The position numbers and the translations under genes are program-made. Below, one piece after another: positions 1-6,932 of a stretch of DNA of 13,280 nt. Position 1 is the stretch's first letter. Each line of letters begins with the position of its first letter. Origin of the DNA: 2-02-FULL-66-14 sp037443705 (GTDB taxonomy: Bacteria > Pseudomonadota > Gammaproteobacteria > Burkholderiales > SG8-39); assembly GCA_037443705.1 (NCBI GenBank), contig JBBINV010000082.1, forward strand, positions 1 to 13,280. Reading direction: 5' to 3'. Under the pieces are notes generated by a model. The model saw only the letters and a program-made list of their open reading frames with translations, searched no databases and had not been told where the DNA came from.

Positions 1-51
1 GCGCTTCGGAATGCGCGACTCTTCCAGCACGTACTTCACCGGGTCAGACAT
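1..51 (-). CDS. TrpB-like PLP-dependent enzyme, 5' fragment
   Basis: Only the first 17 codons lie in the window; the gene continues to the left. The ATG at 51 to 49 is preceded by a strong AGGAGG ribosome binding site (about positions 58-64, minus strand). The visible peptide is MSDPVKYVLEESRIPKR. From memory, an N-terminus of the form K-Y-x-L-x-E-S-R-I-P-K is typical of the TrpB2-like tryptophan synthase beta family, PLP enzymes that turn indole plus serine or O-phosphoserine into tryptophan. The start lies 24 bp after the serB stop, so it is probably the last visible gene of the mfd-sel1-serB unit. Placing a serine/phosphoserine-using enzyme after serB would make metabolic sense, but that is inference. 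Family assignment rests on 17 residues only. Confidence 0.55.
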   Translation of the reverse strand, partial: MSDPVKYVLEESRIPKR

Positions 52-75
52 GGCAGTCCTCCTCCTGAGGAAAAT

Positions 76-909
76 TCATTCTATGAAAAGATTCAGCACG
101 CCGTCGAGGCCCGCGTGGTCGAGCGCGTGCGTGGCGTGCTCGCGCACGACCGGCTTCGCGCGGTAGGCGACCGAGACGCCCGCGAGCGCCATCATGGGGA
201 TGTCGTTCGCGCCGTCGCCGATCGCGACGACCTGGCCCGGGGACAGGTCGAGGGAGTCCATTTCCGCGCGGAGCCGGCCGGCTTTTCCCTTTCCGTCGAC
301 GATGCTTCCCAGAACCTTTCCGGTCAGCCGGCCGCCGGAGATCTCGAGGGTGTTGGAGAACGCCTCGTCCAGCCCCAGCCGGTCTTTCAGCCACGAGGTG
401 AAGAAGCTGAACCCCCCCGAGACCAGGAGCGTGCGGATGCCCTTGTCGCGGCAGCGGTGCACCAGCGCCTCGGCGCCGGGCGAGAGGTGCATGCGCTCCT
501 CGCAGATGTGCTCGAGCGCGGCCTCCTCCAGCCCCGCGAGGAGCGCCACGCGCCGCCGGAGCGACTCCGGGTAATCGATTTCGCCGCGCATCGCCTGCCG
601 GGTGACTTCGGCGATCCGCTCCTTGATGCCGAGCATGTCGCCCATCTCGTCGATCGACTCGATCGTGACGAGCGTGGAATCCATGTCCATCGCCACGAGC
701 CTCACCTCGGAGAGCCTGCGCTCGTCGGGCACCCACGCGTAATCGAGCTGGCGCTGCGCGCACCAGGGCTCAACGGATGGTGATTCGGTGACCCCGGTGA
801 GGCGATACGCGCAAGAGCCCAGAGTGACGACGTGGTTCGCGCCGACGAGCGCGATCAGCTCGCCCAGCGCGTCCGGACTGAGCGCCACGCCCTGAATCAC
901 GAGATTCAT
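76..909 (-). CDS. serB: Phosphoserine phosphatase SerB
   Basis: 277 aa HAD-superfamily enzyme that removes phosphate from O-phosphoserine, the last step of serine synthesis; cytoplasmic. All HAD motifs are visible: motif I DMDST (residues 75-79, nucleophile D75 and acid/base D77), motif II Ser in LLVSGG (S164), the motif III lysine around DGKGKA (205-210), and motif IV GDGANDIPM (231-239, Mg ligands D232 and D236). The cap region between motifs I and II is of normal size, and about 70 residues precede motif I, as in proteobacterial SerB. The ATG at 909 is chosen because AGGAGG lies about 6 nt upstream (about 916-921) and its ATGA overlaps the stop of the Sel1-repeat gene. It ends in TGA at 76-78. 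Co-transcription with mfd is likely. Confidence 0.96.
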   Translation of the reverse strand: MNLVIQGVALSPDALGELIALVGANHVVTLGSCAYRLTGVTESPSVEPWCAQRQLDYAWVPDERRLSEVRLVAMDMDSTLVTIESIDEMGDMLGIKERIAEVTRQAMRGEIDYPESLRRRVALLAGLEEAALEHICEERMHLSPGAEALVHRCRDKGIRTLLVSGGFSFFTSWLKDRLGLDEAFSNTLEISGGRLTGKVLGSIVDGKGKAGRLRAEMDSLDLSPGQVVAIGDGANDIPMMALAGVSVAYRAKPVVREHATHALDHAGLDGVLNLFIE

Positions 910-1595
910 TGCGCGCCTCCTGCGCGCTCGCGCCACGACCTTGCCGCCGCATCGTCGGACGGAACGCCCAGGCCGAGCTCGTAGATCACGGCGAGCTCCT
1001 TCATCGCGGGTGCGTGGCCGCCCTCGGCCGCCATCAGGAACCAGCGGTGCGCGGCCTCGAGGTCGCGCGGCACGCCGAGGCCCTTCTGCAGCGCGATCGC
1101 ATAGTAGTGCTGCGCGCGCGGCAGACCCGCTTCGGCACCTCGCTTCAGCCAGCGCGCCGCTTCGGCGTCGTCGCGCGGCACCTCCGTCCCGAGGCTGTGC
1201 ATCAGCCCGAGGTTCGTGAGCGCCTCGGCGTTGCCCTGTGCCGCGGCCTTGCGGTACCACTCGAGCGCGGCCTTGCGGTCCTTCGGCACGCCGCGGCCGT
1301 CGTAGAGCATCGCGCCGAGATTGTTCTGCGCCGGCGCGTAGCCGGCCTGCGCCGCGCGCAGATACCAGGCGTGCGCGGCCGGCGCGTCGCGCTGCGGCCC
1401 GGGCGCGGACTCGAGCGCGAGCCCGAGCAGGTACTGCGCCTGCGCCAGCCCTTCGGCGGCGAGCGGCTTCAGCGCATCGATCGCCTGCGCGTAGTCGTGT
1501 CGCTCGAGCGCGCCGATCGCAGGGCGAATTCGTTCTTCCTGGGAGAAAGACTGGAGCGAGAACGTCAAGAGCACGAAAGCGGCGAACCCCTTCAT
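906..1595 (-). CDS. Secreted Sel1-repeat (SLR) protein
   Basis: 229 aa. The N-terminus MKGFAAFVLLTFSLQSFSQ is a clear Sec signal peptide, with cleavage expected near residue 19. The rest is a row of about five Sel1-like TPR-type repeats of roughly 36 residues, marked by recurring A-x-x-x-L-G, G-x-G-V-P-x-D and A-x-x-W-Y/L/F-x-x-A-A-x-x-G elements (for example 'GVPKD', 'GVPRD', 'GVPSD'). Such solenoids are protein-binding scaffolds, here most likely periplasmic; no catalytic domain is seen. The gene is wedged between mfd and serB with ATGA overlaps at both ends (1592-1595 with mfd, 906-909 with serB), so it is very probably translated by coupling from mfd; its own ribosome binding site is weak. 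The binding partner cannot be told from sequence. Confidence 0.9.
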   Translation of the reverse strand: MKGFAAFVLLTFSLQSFSQEERIRPAIGALERHDYAQAIDALKPLAAEGLAQAQYLLGLALESAPGPQRDAPAAHAWYLRAAQAGYAPAQNNLGAMLYDGRGVPKDRKAALEWYRKAAAQGNAEALTNLGLMHSLGTEVPRDDAEAARWLKRGAEAGLPRAQHYYAIALQKGLGVPRDLEAAHRWFLMAAEGGHAPAMKELAVIYELGLGVPSDDAAARSWRERAGGAQ

Positions 1596-4500
1596 GCCGC
1601 AATCTCGCGCAACACTTCCTTCACGGCGGCGACGCGTTGCGGCCACTCGGGCATCGGCGCCTGCAGGCGCAGGCGCTCGGGCCCCGCGAGCCGCAGCTGC
1701 GGGCGGCGCTCGAGGAGGGCGGCGATTCTCTGCGGCTCCAGCGGCGCGTCCTTCTCGAAGTTGAGCAGCGCGGTCTCGTGCGTGGCGTCGATCCGTGCGA
1801 CGCCGAGCGGCCTGGCCGCGATGCGCAGCGCGTGGCAGGCGAGCAGCGCGCGCGCGGGCTCGGGCAGCTCGCCGAAGCGGTCCACGAGCTCCTCGCGCAT
1901 CGCCTCGAGCGCTTCGTCCGTCTCGCAGCCCGAGAGGCGCTTGTAGAGCGCGAGCCGCTCCTGCACGTCGCTGCAGTAGCGCTCGGGCAGGAGAGCCGGA
2001 ACGTGCAGGTTCACCTCGGTCGCCAGCTCGAGCGGCTGGTCGAGGTCGATCGCCTTGCCGGCGCGCAGCGCGCGCACGGCGCGCTCGAGCATACGCGCGT
2101 AGAGATCGAACCCGACCTCCTGCATCTCGCCCGACTGCGCCTCGCCCAGCACCTCGCCCGCGCCGCGGATCTCGAGGTCGTGCATCGCGAGATAGAACCC
2201 GGAGCCGAGCTCCTCCATCGCCTGGATGGCCTCGAGACGCTTCCTGGCCTGAGCTCCCAGGAGATCCGGATCGGGGACGAGAAGATAGGCATACGCCTGA
2301 TGATGCGACCGGCCGACGCGGCCGCGCAGCTGGTGCAGCTGCGCCAGGCCGAACTTGTCCGCGCGGTGGATCACGATGGTATTCGCGCTCGGGATGTCGA
2401 TCCCGGTCTCGATGATGGTGGAGCACACGAGCACGTTGTGGCGCTGCGCCACGAAATCGCGCATCACGCGCTCGAGCTCGCGCTCGCGCATCTGGCCGTG
2501 CGCCACCGCGATGCGCGCCTCGGGCAGCAGGCGCGCGAGGCGATCGTGCATGTGCTCGATGGTCTCGACCTCGTTGTGCAGGAAATACGCCTGGCCGCCG
2601 CGGCGCAGCTCGCGCAGCATCGCCTCGCGCACCAGGCTCTCGGACCAGGGCGCGACGAAGGTCTTGATCGCGAGGCGCCGCTGCGGCGCGGTCGCGATCA
2701 CCGAGAAGCCGCGCAGGCCTTCGAGCGCGAGCGCGAGCGTGCGCGGGATCGGGGTCGCGGTGAGCGTGAGCACGTCGACTTCCACGCGCAGCGCCTTCAG
2801 CGCCTCCTTCTGGCGCACGCCGAAGCGGTGCTCCTCGTCGATGATCACGAGCCCCAAACGCGCGAACCTCACCTCGCGCGAGAGCAGCTTGTGCGTGCCG
2901 ATGACGATGTCGAGATCGCCGGAAGCGAGATCTTTCAGGATCCCGGCAGTCTGCTTGCCGGTCTTGAACCTCGACAGCTCCCCGATCTTCACGGGCCAAT
3001 CGGCGAAGCGGTCCTTGAAGGTCTGGAAGTGCTGCTCGGCGAGGAGCGTGGTGGGGCAGAGGATCGCGACCTGCTTGCGCTCCGCGGCCGCGACGAACGC
3101 CGCGCGCAGCGCGACTTCGGTCTTGCCGAAACCGACGTCGCCGCAGATGAGCCGATCCATCGGCTGGCCCGAGGCCATGTCCTTCATCACCGCCTCGATC
3201 GCCGCGGCCTGGTCGGGCGTTTCCTCGAACCCGAAGCCGTCCGCGAAAGCGTCGAGATCATGCTGCGGTATCGAGAAGCTGTGGCCCGATCGCGCGGCGC
3301 GCTTGGCGCAGAGCGCGAGGAGCTCCGCGGCGCTGTCGCGCACGCGGCGCGCGGCGCGCGCCTTGGCCTTGTCCCACTGGCCGCTGCCGAGCTTGTGCAG
3401 CGGCGCGGCCTCGGCGTCCGCGCCGGAGTAGCGCGCGATCACGCCGAGCTGCTGCACCGGCACGTAGAGCCGGTCCGCGCCCTCGTACTCGAGCAGCAGG
3501 AACTCGCTCGCGCCCTCCTCGAGCGCGAGCGTCACGAGGCCCTGGTAGCGGCCGATGCCGTGCTGCGCGTGCACCACCGGATCGCCGATCTTGAGCTCGG
3601 AGAGGTCGCGCAGCATCCCCTCGACCGAGCTGCGCTTTTCCGCCGCGCGGCCCTTGCGCCGCACCGTGCCCGCGTAGAGCTCGGCCTCGGTGACGATCGC
3701 CCAGCCTTCGGAAGGAACGGCGAAGCCGTTGGCGAGCGGCGCGGTCCCGAGAAGAAGGCGTTCGGGTGAGGAAGCGAAATCGGCGAAATCCCTGCAAGGG
3801 GAGGGGCGCAGCCCGTACTCCCCCAGGTAATTCAGCATCGTCTCCCGCCGGCCGGGCGATTCGGCGGCGAGCAGCACCCGCAGGCCGGGACGCTCCAGAA
3901 AGCCCTTCAGCGCCGCGAGCGGGTCGTGCGCGCGCCGGTCCACCGCGAGCGGGGGAAGGGGTTCCGAAGCGAAGGTCTGGTGTTCGTCTTCGCCGATCCC
4001 CTGCACCAGATCGATTCGAGAAAAGCCCTTCGCCCTGACATAGAACTCCTCGGCGGGGAGGAAGAGCTCCTGCGGCGGCACGAGCGGACGGTCGGGGTCG
4101 GCGCCCTGCATCCGGAAGCGGCTCTGCGCGTCGCGCCAGAACCCTTCGATGGCGCCGGCCACGTCGTGATGCAGCGCGAGCGCCGCATCGTCGGGCAGGT
4201 AGTCGAACAGCGTGGCGAGCGAGTCGTGGAACAGCGGCAGCCAGTACTCGATGCCCGCGGGTGCGATCCCGTTCGAGACGTCGCGGTACAGGCGCTTTTT
4301 CGACGGATCGCCCTCGAAGCGCTCGCGCCAGCGGCCGCGGAAGCGCGTTCGCGCGGCTTCGTCCAGCGGAAACTCGCGTGCGGGCAGCATGCGGATCTCG
4401 GCCACCCTGTAGAGCGTGCGCTGGGTGTCCACGTCGAAGGTGCGGATCGTGTCGATCCGGTCGTCCTCGAGCTCGATCCGGTAGGGCACCGCGCTTCCCA

Positions 4501-4999
4501 TCGGGAAGAGGTCGATCAGCCCGCCGCGCACGCAGACCTCGCCTGGCGCGACCACCTGCGTGACGTGCGCGTAGCCCGCGGTGGCGAGTTGCGTGCGCAG
4601 GCCCTCGAGGTCGAGCGCCGCGCCTTGCGCGAGAAAGAAGGTGTAAGCGGCGAGATACCGGGGCGGGCACAGGCGATGCAGCGCCGTCTGCGCGGCGCAC
4701 ACCGCCACGTCGAACTCGCGCCGCTGGATGCGGTACAGCGCCGCGAGGCGCTCGGACACCAGGTCCGGGTGCGGCGAAAAATTGTCGTAGGGCAGCGTCT
4801 CCCAGTCGGGGAGCAGGCACACGCGCAGCCGGGGCTCGAACCACGCGATTTCCTCGGCGAGGCGCTGCGCGTCGTGCGCCGTGGCCGCGAGCACCGCGGC
4901 CGTGCGGCCCGAGGCCGCCAGACGCGCCAGGGCGAGCGCGTCCGCCGAGCCGGCGAGGCGCGTCCAGCGCTGCTTCGAGGGGATTGCGTCGCGGTGCAT
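1592..4999 (-). CDS. mfd: Transcription-repair coupling factor Mfd
   Basis: 1135 aa, normal family length. Mfd is a DNA translocase that removes RNA polymerase stalled at lesions and recruits UvrA for nucleotide excision repair. Visible in order: a UvrB-like N-terminal module with LPDWETLPYDNFSPH (63-77); the RNA polymerase interaction domain starting at IGDPVVHAQHGIGRY (471-485); the superfamily 2 motor with Walker A GDVGFGKT (620-627), DEEH (721-724), LTATPIPRT (746-754), SANTIVIHRADKFGLAQLHQ (871-890) and QLRGRVGR (890-897); and the C-terminal D7 domain. The ATG at 4999 is preferred because homology-like sequence (RLAGSADALALARLAA) begins just after it and a TATAAT box lies about 17 bp upstream. 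An in-frame ATG at 5050 would place this box inside the gene. No clear ribosome binding site is seen, and the predicted leader is only about 10 nt. It heads the leftward unit. Confidence 0.97.
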   Translation of the reverse strand: MHRDAIPSKQRWTRLAGSADALALARLAASGRTAAVLAATAHDAQRLAEEIAWFEPRLRVCLLPDWETLPYDNFSPHPDLVSERLAALYRIQRREFDVAVCAAQTALHRLCPPRYLAAYTFFLAQGAALDLEGLRTQLATAGYAHVTQVVAPGEVCVRGGLIDLFPMGSAVPYRIELEDDRIDTIRTFDVDTQRTLYRVAEIRMLPAREFPLDEAARTRFRGRWRERFEGDPSKKRLYRDVSNGIAPAGIEYWLPLFHDSLATLFDYLPDDAALALHHDVAGAIEGFWRDAQSRFRMQGADPDRPLVPPQELFLPAEEFYVRAKGFSRIDLVQGIGEDEHQTFASEPLPPLAVDRRAHDPLAALKGFLERPGLRVLLAAESPGRRETMLNYLGEYGLRPSPCRDFADFASSPERLLLGTAPLANGFAVPSEGWAIVTEAELYAGTVRRKGRAAEKRSSVEGMLRDLSELKIGDPVVHAQHGIGRYQGLVTLALEEGASEFLLLEYEGADRLYVPVQQLGVIARYSGADAEAAPLHKLGSGQWDKAKARAARRVRDSAAELLALCAKRAARSGHSFSIPQHDLDAFADGFGFEETPDQAAAIEAVMKDMASGQPMDRLICGDVGFGKTEVALRAAFVAAAERKQVAILCPTTLLAEQHFQTFKDRFADWPVKIGELSRFKTGKQTAGILKDLASGDLDIVIGTHKLLSREVRFARLGLVIIDEEHRFGVRQKEALKALRVEVDVLTLTATPIPRTLALALEGLRGFSVIATAPQRRLAIKTFVAPWSESLVREAMLRELRRGGQAYFLHNEVETIEHMHDRLARLLPEARIAVAHGQMRERELERVMRDFVAQRHNVLVCSTIIETGIDIPSANTIVIHRADKFGLAQLHQLRGRVGRSHHQAYAYLLVPDPDLLGAQARKRLEAIQAMEELGSGFYLAMHDLEIRGAGEVLGEAQSGEMQEVGFDLYARMLERAVRALRAGKAIDLDQPLELATEVNLHVPALLPERYCSDVQERLALYKRLSGCETDEALEAMREELVDRFGELPEPARALLACHALRIAARPLGVARIDATHETALLNFEKDAPLEPQRIAALLERRPQLRLAGPERLRLQAPMPEWPQRVAAVKEVLREIAA

Positions 5000-5015
5000 C
5001 GAGAAACGCGCGTCG

Positions 5016-5044
5016 ATTATACAATCCTGATTTTCCGGAAAGAA
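5016..5044 (-). promoter_or_regulatory. Predicted mfd promoter
   Basis: On the minus strand a perfect TATAAT (5021 to 5016) is followed about 17 bp later by the mfd ATG. A poor -35 (TTCTTT, 5044 to 5039) sits at 17 bp spacing. The start of transcription would be near 5009, giving a very short, nearly leaderless message. The -10 is convincing and the -35 is not. Confidence 0.5.
5020..5042 (+). promoter_or_regulatory. Predicted ispD -10 box and ribosome binding site
   Basis: On the plus strand TACAAT (5020-5025, one mismatch to TATAAT) is followed by GGAAAG (5037-5042), 8 nt before the TTG at 5051. The box overlaps the opposing mfd -10 by two bases, so the two polymerases could not occupy the site together. 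No good -35 is seen upstream. Confidence 0.4.
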
Positions 5045-5050
5045 TCGCAT

Positions 5051-5764
5051 TTGGCCCGGTTCGCGCTCATCCCGGCAGCAGGCAGCGGCACCCGCATGGC
5101 GGGCGCGCCGCCCAAGCAGTACGCGCGGCTCCTCGGGCGCCCGATGCTGTGGCACGCGCTCAGAGGCCTCGCGCACCCGGAGATCGACACCGCGTTCGTG
5201 GTGCTCGCGCCGCACGACCGCGAATTCGCGCGCCACGACTGGGGCGATGCGGGCGTTCGCGCCGAGCCGCTTTACTGCGGCGGCGCCTCGCGCCGCGACT
5301 CGGTGTACAACGGCGTGGTAGCGGCCTCCGCCGCGGTGGATGCGGACGACTGGATCCTGGTGCACGACGCCGCGCGACCGTGCCTGCCGCGCGCCGACCT
5401 CGAGGCGCTGATGCGCGAGTGCGACGCCGATGAGGTGGGCGCGATCCTCGCGCTGCCGGTGGCCGACACGGTCAAGCGCGCGGCCAGGGACGAGGCGGGC
5501 GCGCTGCGCGTGGCGGCGACCGAGGACCGGACGCCGCTCTGGCTCGCGCAAACGCCGCAGATGTTCCGCGCCGGGCTGCTCGGCGAGGCGCTCCGGAGCG
5601 CGCGCGGCGCGGTGACCGACGAGGCCTCGGCGGTGGAGCAGCTCGGCCTCAGGCCGCGCCTTGTTGCCGGCAGCCGCGAGAACCTGAAGGTGACGTTTCC
5701 CGAAGACCTTGCGATCGCCGAGGCGATCCTTGAGCGGGCCGAGGCGATCCGCGGGGCGCGATGA
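5051..5764 (+). CDS. ispD: 2-C-methyl-D-erythritol 4-phosphate cytidylyltransferase IspD
   Basis: 237 aa. It joins CTP and MEP to give CDP-ME in the MEP isoprenoid pathway; cytoplasmic. The CTP-binding loop PAAGSGTRM (8-16, with R15) and K22 of PPKQY match the family's catalytic Arg and Lys. Also visible are RRDSVYNG (81-88), VHDAARP (104-110), the T-P-x-W-x-A-Q-T-P-Q segment and the C-terminal NLKVTFPEDL. The start is a TTG, which gives (M)ARFALIPAAGSG. The first in-frame ATG (5096) would delete the nucleotide-binding loop and so is ruled out. GGAAAG lies 8 nt upstream of the TTG. Its stop overlaps the ispF start (ATGA, 5761-5764). Confidence 0.96.
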   Translation: MARFALIPAAGSGTRMAGAPPKQYARLLGRPMLWHALRGLAHPEIDTAFVVLAPHDREFARHDWGDAGVRAEPLYCGGASRRDSVYNGVVAASAAVDADDWILVHDAARPCLPRADLEALMRECDADEVGAILALPVADTVKRAARDEAGALRVAATEDRTPLWLAQTPQMFRAGLLGEALRSARGAVTDEASAVEQLGLRPRLVAGSRENLKVTFPEDLAIAEAILERAEAIRGAR

Positions 5765-6228
5765 GAATCGGCCAGGGATTCGACGTCCACGCGCTCGTGC
5801 CGGGCCGGCGCCTGGTGATCGGCGGCGTGACCATCCCCTTCGAGCGCGGGCTCGAGGGCCACTCGGATGCCGACGTGCTGCTGCACGCGGTATGCGACGC
5901 GCTTCTCGGCGCCGCCGCCCTCGGCGACATCGGCCGGCATTTCCCCGACACCGATCCGCGCTACAGGGACGTGGAGAGCCGCGTGCTCCTGCGCGAGGTG
6001 GCGCTCAAGATCATGGAAAAGGGCCTGCGAATCGTCAACATCGATGCCACGATCATCGCGCAGGCGCCGCGCATGGCGCCCTACATCCCGCGCATGATCG
6101 AGCACCTGGCCGACGATCTCAGCGTCCCGCGCTCGTACGTCAACGTGAAGGCGACGACCACCGAGACGCTCGGCTTCGCCGGCCGCGGCGAGGGCATCGC
6201 GGCGCTCGCGATCGCGCTGCTGGAGTGA
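5761..6228 (+). CDS. ispF: 2-C-methyl-D-erythritol 2,4-cyclodiphosphate synthase IspF
   Basis: 155 aa, standard length. It cyclises CDP-ME 2-phosphate to MEcPP with release of CMP, two steps after IspD in the MEP pathway, and the family works as a homotrimer. The zinc ligands are visible as D8-x-H10 in GFDVHA and H42 in DVLLHAVCDALLG. The segments GDIGRHFPDTDP and NVKATTTETLGFAGRGEGIAALA are family hallmarks. It overlaps ispD by 4 bp, which implies translational coupling; its own ribosome binding site is weak. The next gene begins 2 nt after its stop. Confidence 0.98.
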   Translation: MRIGQGFDVHALVPGRRLVIGGVTIPFERGLEGHSDADVLLHAVCDALLGAAALGDIGRHFPDTDPRYRDVESRVLLREVALKIMEKGLRIVNIDATIIAQAPRMAPYIPRMIEHLADDLSVPRSYVNVKATTTETLGFAGRGEGIAALAIALLE

Positions 6229-6230
6229 AC

Positions 6231-6845
6231 ATGTACTCGCCTGAATACAACCGCGCGAATGACCGAAACGAAGTCCTCGAATTCATGCGCGCGAACAATT
6301 TCGCGCTGCTGGTGACCGGCACCGGCGGGAACCTGCTCGCCTCGCACCTTCCCGTGGTCGTCCGTGAGAGCGGCGACAAGATCGTGCTCGACATGCACAT
6401 GGCGCGCGCCAACCCGCAGTGGAAGGAGTTCTTCGACGACGAGGTTCTCGTGGTGTTCTCGGGGCCGCACGCCTACGTCTCGCCGCGCTGGTACGAGGAC
6501 AGGCAGCGCGTGCCCACCTGGAACTACGCCGCGGTGCACGCGTACGGGGTTCCGAAGTTGATCGAGGATAAGGAAGCGAAGCATTCGAATCAGACGAAGC
6601 TCGTGGAGACGCATGACCCCGAGTGGCTTCCCCGGTTCAAGGCCCTTCCGCGGAAATACCTGGACGACATGCTCGCGGCGATCGTCAACTTCGAGATCGA
6701 GGTCGCGCGCATCGAGACGCGCTGGAAGCTGTCCCAGAACCGCGGCGGCCGGGAGATGAACCTGATCGCCGCCGAGCTCGAGAGGTCCGCGGACACCCAG
6801 GCAAGGGCGCTTGCCGCATTGACGAGGAAACACCGGGTCCGGTAA
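6231..6845 (+). CDS. PaiB-type FMN-binding protein / negative transcriptional regulator
   Basis: 204 aa, close to Bacillus PaiB in length. The split-barrel flavin-binding family signature is clear: VPTWNYAAVHAYG (94-106), FSGPHAYVSPRWY (76-88), the N-terminal SPEYNRANDRNEVLEFMRAN, and FEIEVARIETRWKLSQNR near the C-terminus. PaiB was described in Bacillus as a repressor of sporulation and protease genes. In proteobacteria the family is widespread without PaiA and its role is unclear; an FMN-dependent oxidoreductase or stress role is equally possible. No helix-turn-helix is evident. The ATG lies 2 nt after the ispF stop, with GGAG overlapping that stop, so it is the third gene of the ispDF unit. 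Confidence 0.87.
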   Translation: MYSPEYNRANDRNEVLEFMRANNFALLVTGTGGNLLASHLPVVVRESGDKIVLDMHMARANPQWKEFFDDEVLVVFSGPHAYVSPRWYEDRQRVPTWNYAAVHAYGVPKLIEDKEAKHSNQTKLVETHDPEWLPRFKALPRKYLDDMLAAIVNFEIEVARIETRWKLSQNRGGREMNLIAAELERSADTQARALAALTRKHRVR

Positions 6846-6848
6846 TAA
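6819..6848 (+). promoter_or_regulatory. Possible promoter of the TonB receptor cluster
   Basis: TTGACG (6819-6824, five of six to consensus) lies inside the end of the paiB-like gene. It is followed after 18 bp by TAATAA (6843-6848), which matches the -10 at only three positions. This is the only -35-like element near an AT-rich block before the receptor gene. A leader of about 80 nt would result. Confidence 0.3.
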
Positions 6849-6862
6849 AACGATAAGAACCG

Positions 6863-6891
6863 AAAAAAGCGGCCAGATCCGCCTGAGGCGG
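6863..6891. other. Stem-loops in the leader before the TonB receptor
   Basis: On the plus strand CCGCC-TGA-GGCGG (6879-6891) is a perfect 5 bp hairpin. Read on the minus strand, overlapping bases form a GC-rich stem (GCGG, 6-nt loop, CCGC) followed at once by six T (6868 down to 6863), which looks like an intrinsic terminator for leftward transcription. No minus-strand gene needs one here. The roughly 85 bp leader (6846-6930) matches no riboswitch I know, including c-di-GMP, TPP and cobalamin types. Confidence 0.35.
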
Positions 6892-6932
6892 CGGCTCGGG
6901 GACGCCGATAGTCGCGGTTTGAAGGGGGGGTT

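Noticed and set aside
1238..5050. Long plus-strand open frames opposite mfd, including one of about 840 codons and the upstream extension of the ispD frame
   Set aside because: They are antisense to mfd, whose motifs are complete on the minus strand. The translations are Arg/Ala/His-rich and low in complexity, as expected from a GC-rich gene read backwards.
6846..6930. Possible c-di-GMP, TPP or guanidine riboswitch before the receptor
   Set aside because: I looked for the conserved core strings of these classes. CTGAGG resembles the TPP motif CTGAGA only by chance, and the surrounding conserved parts are missing.
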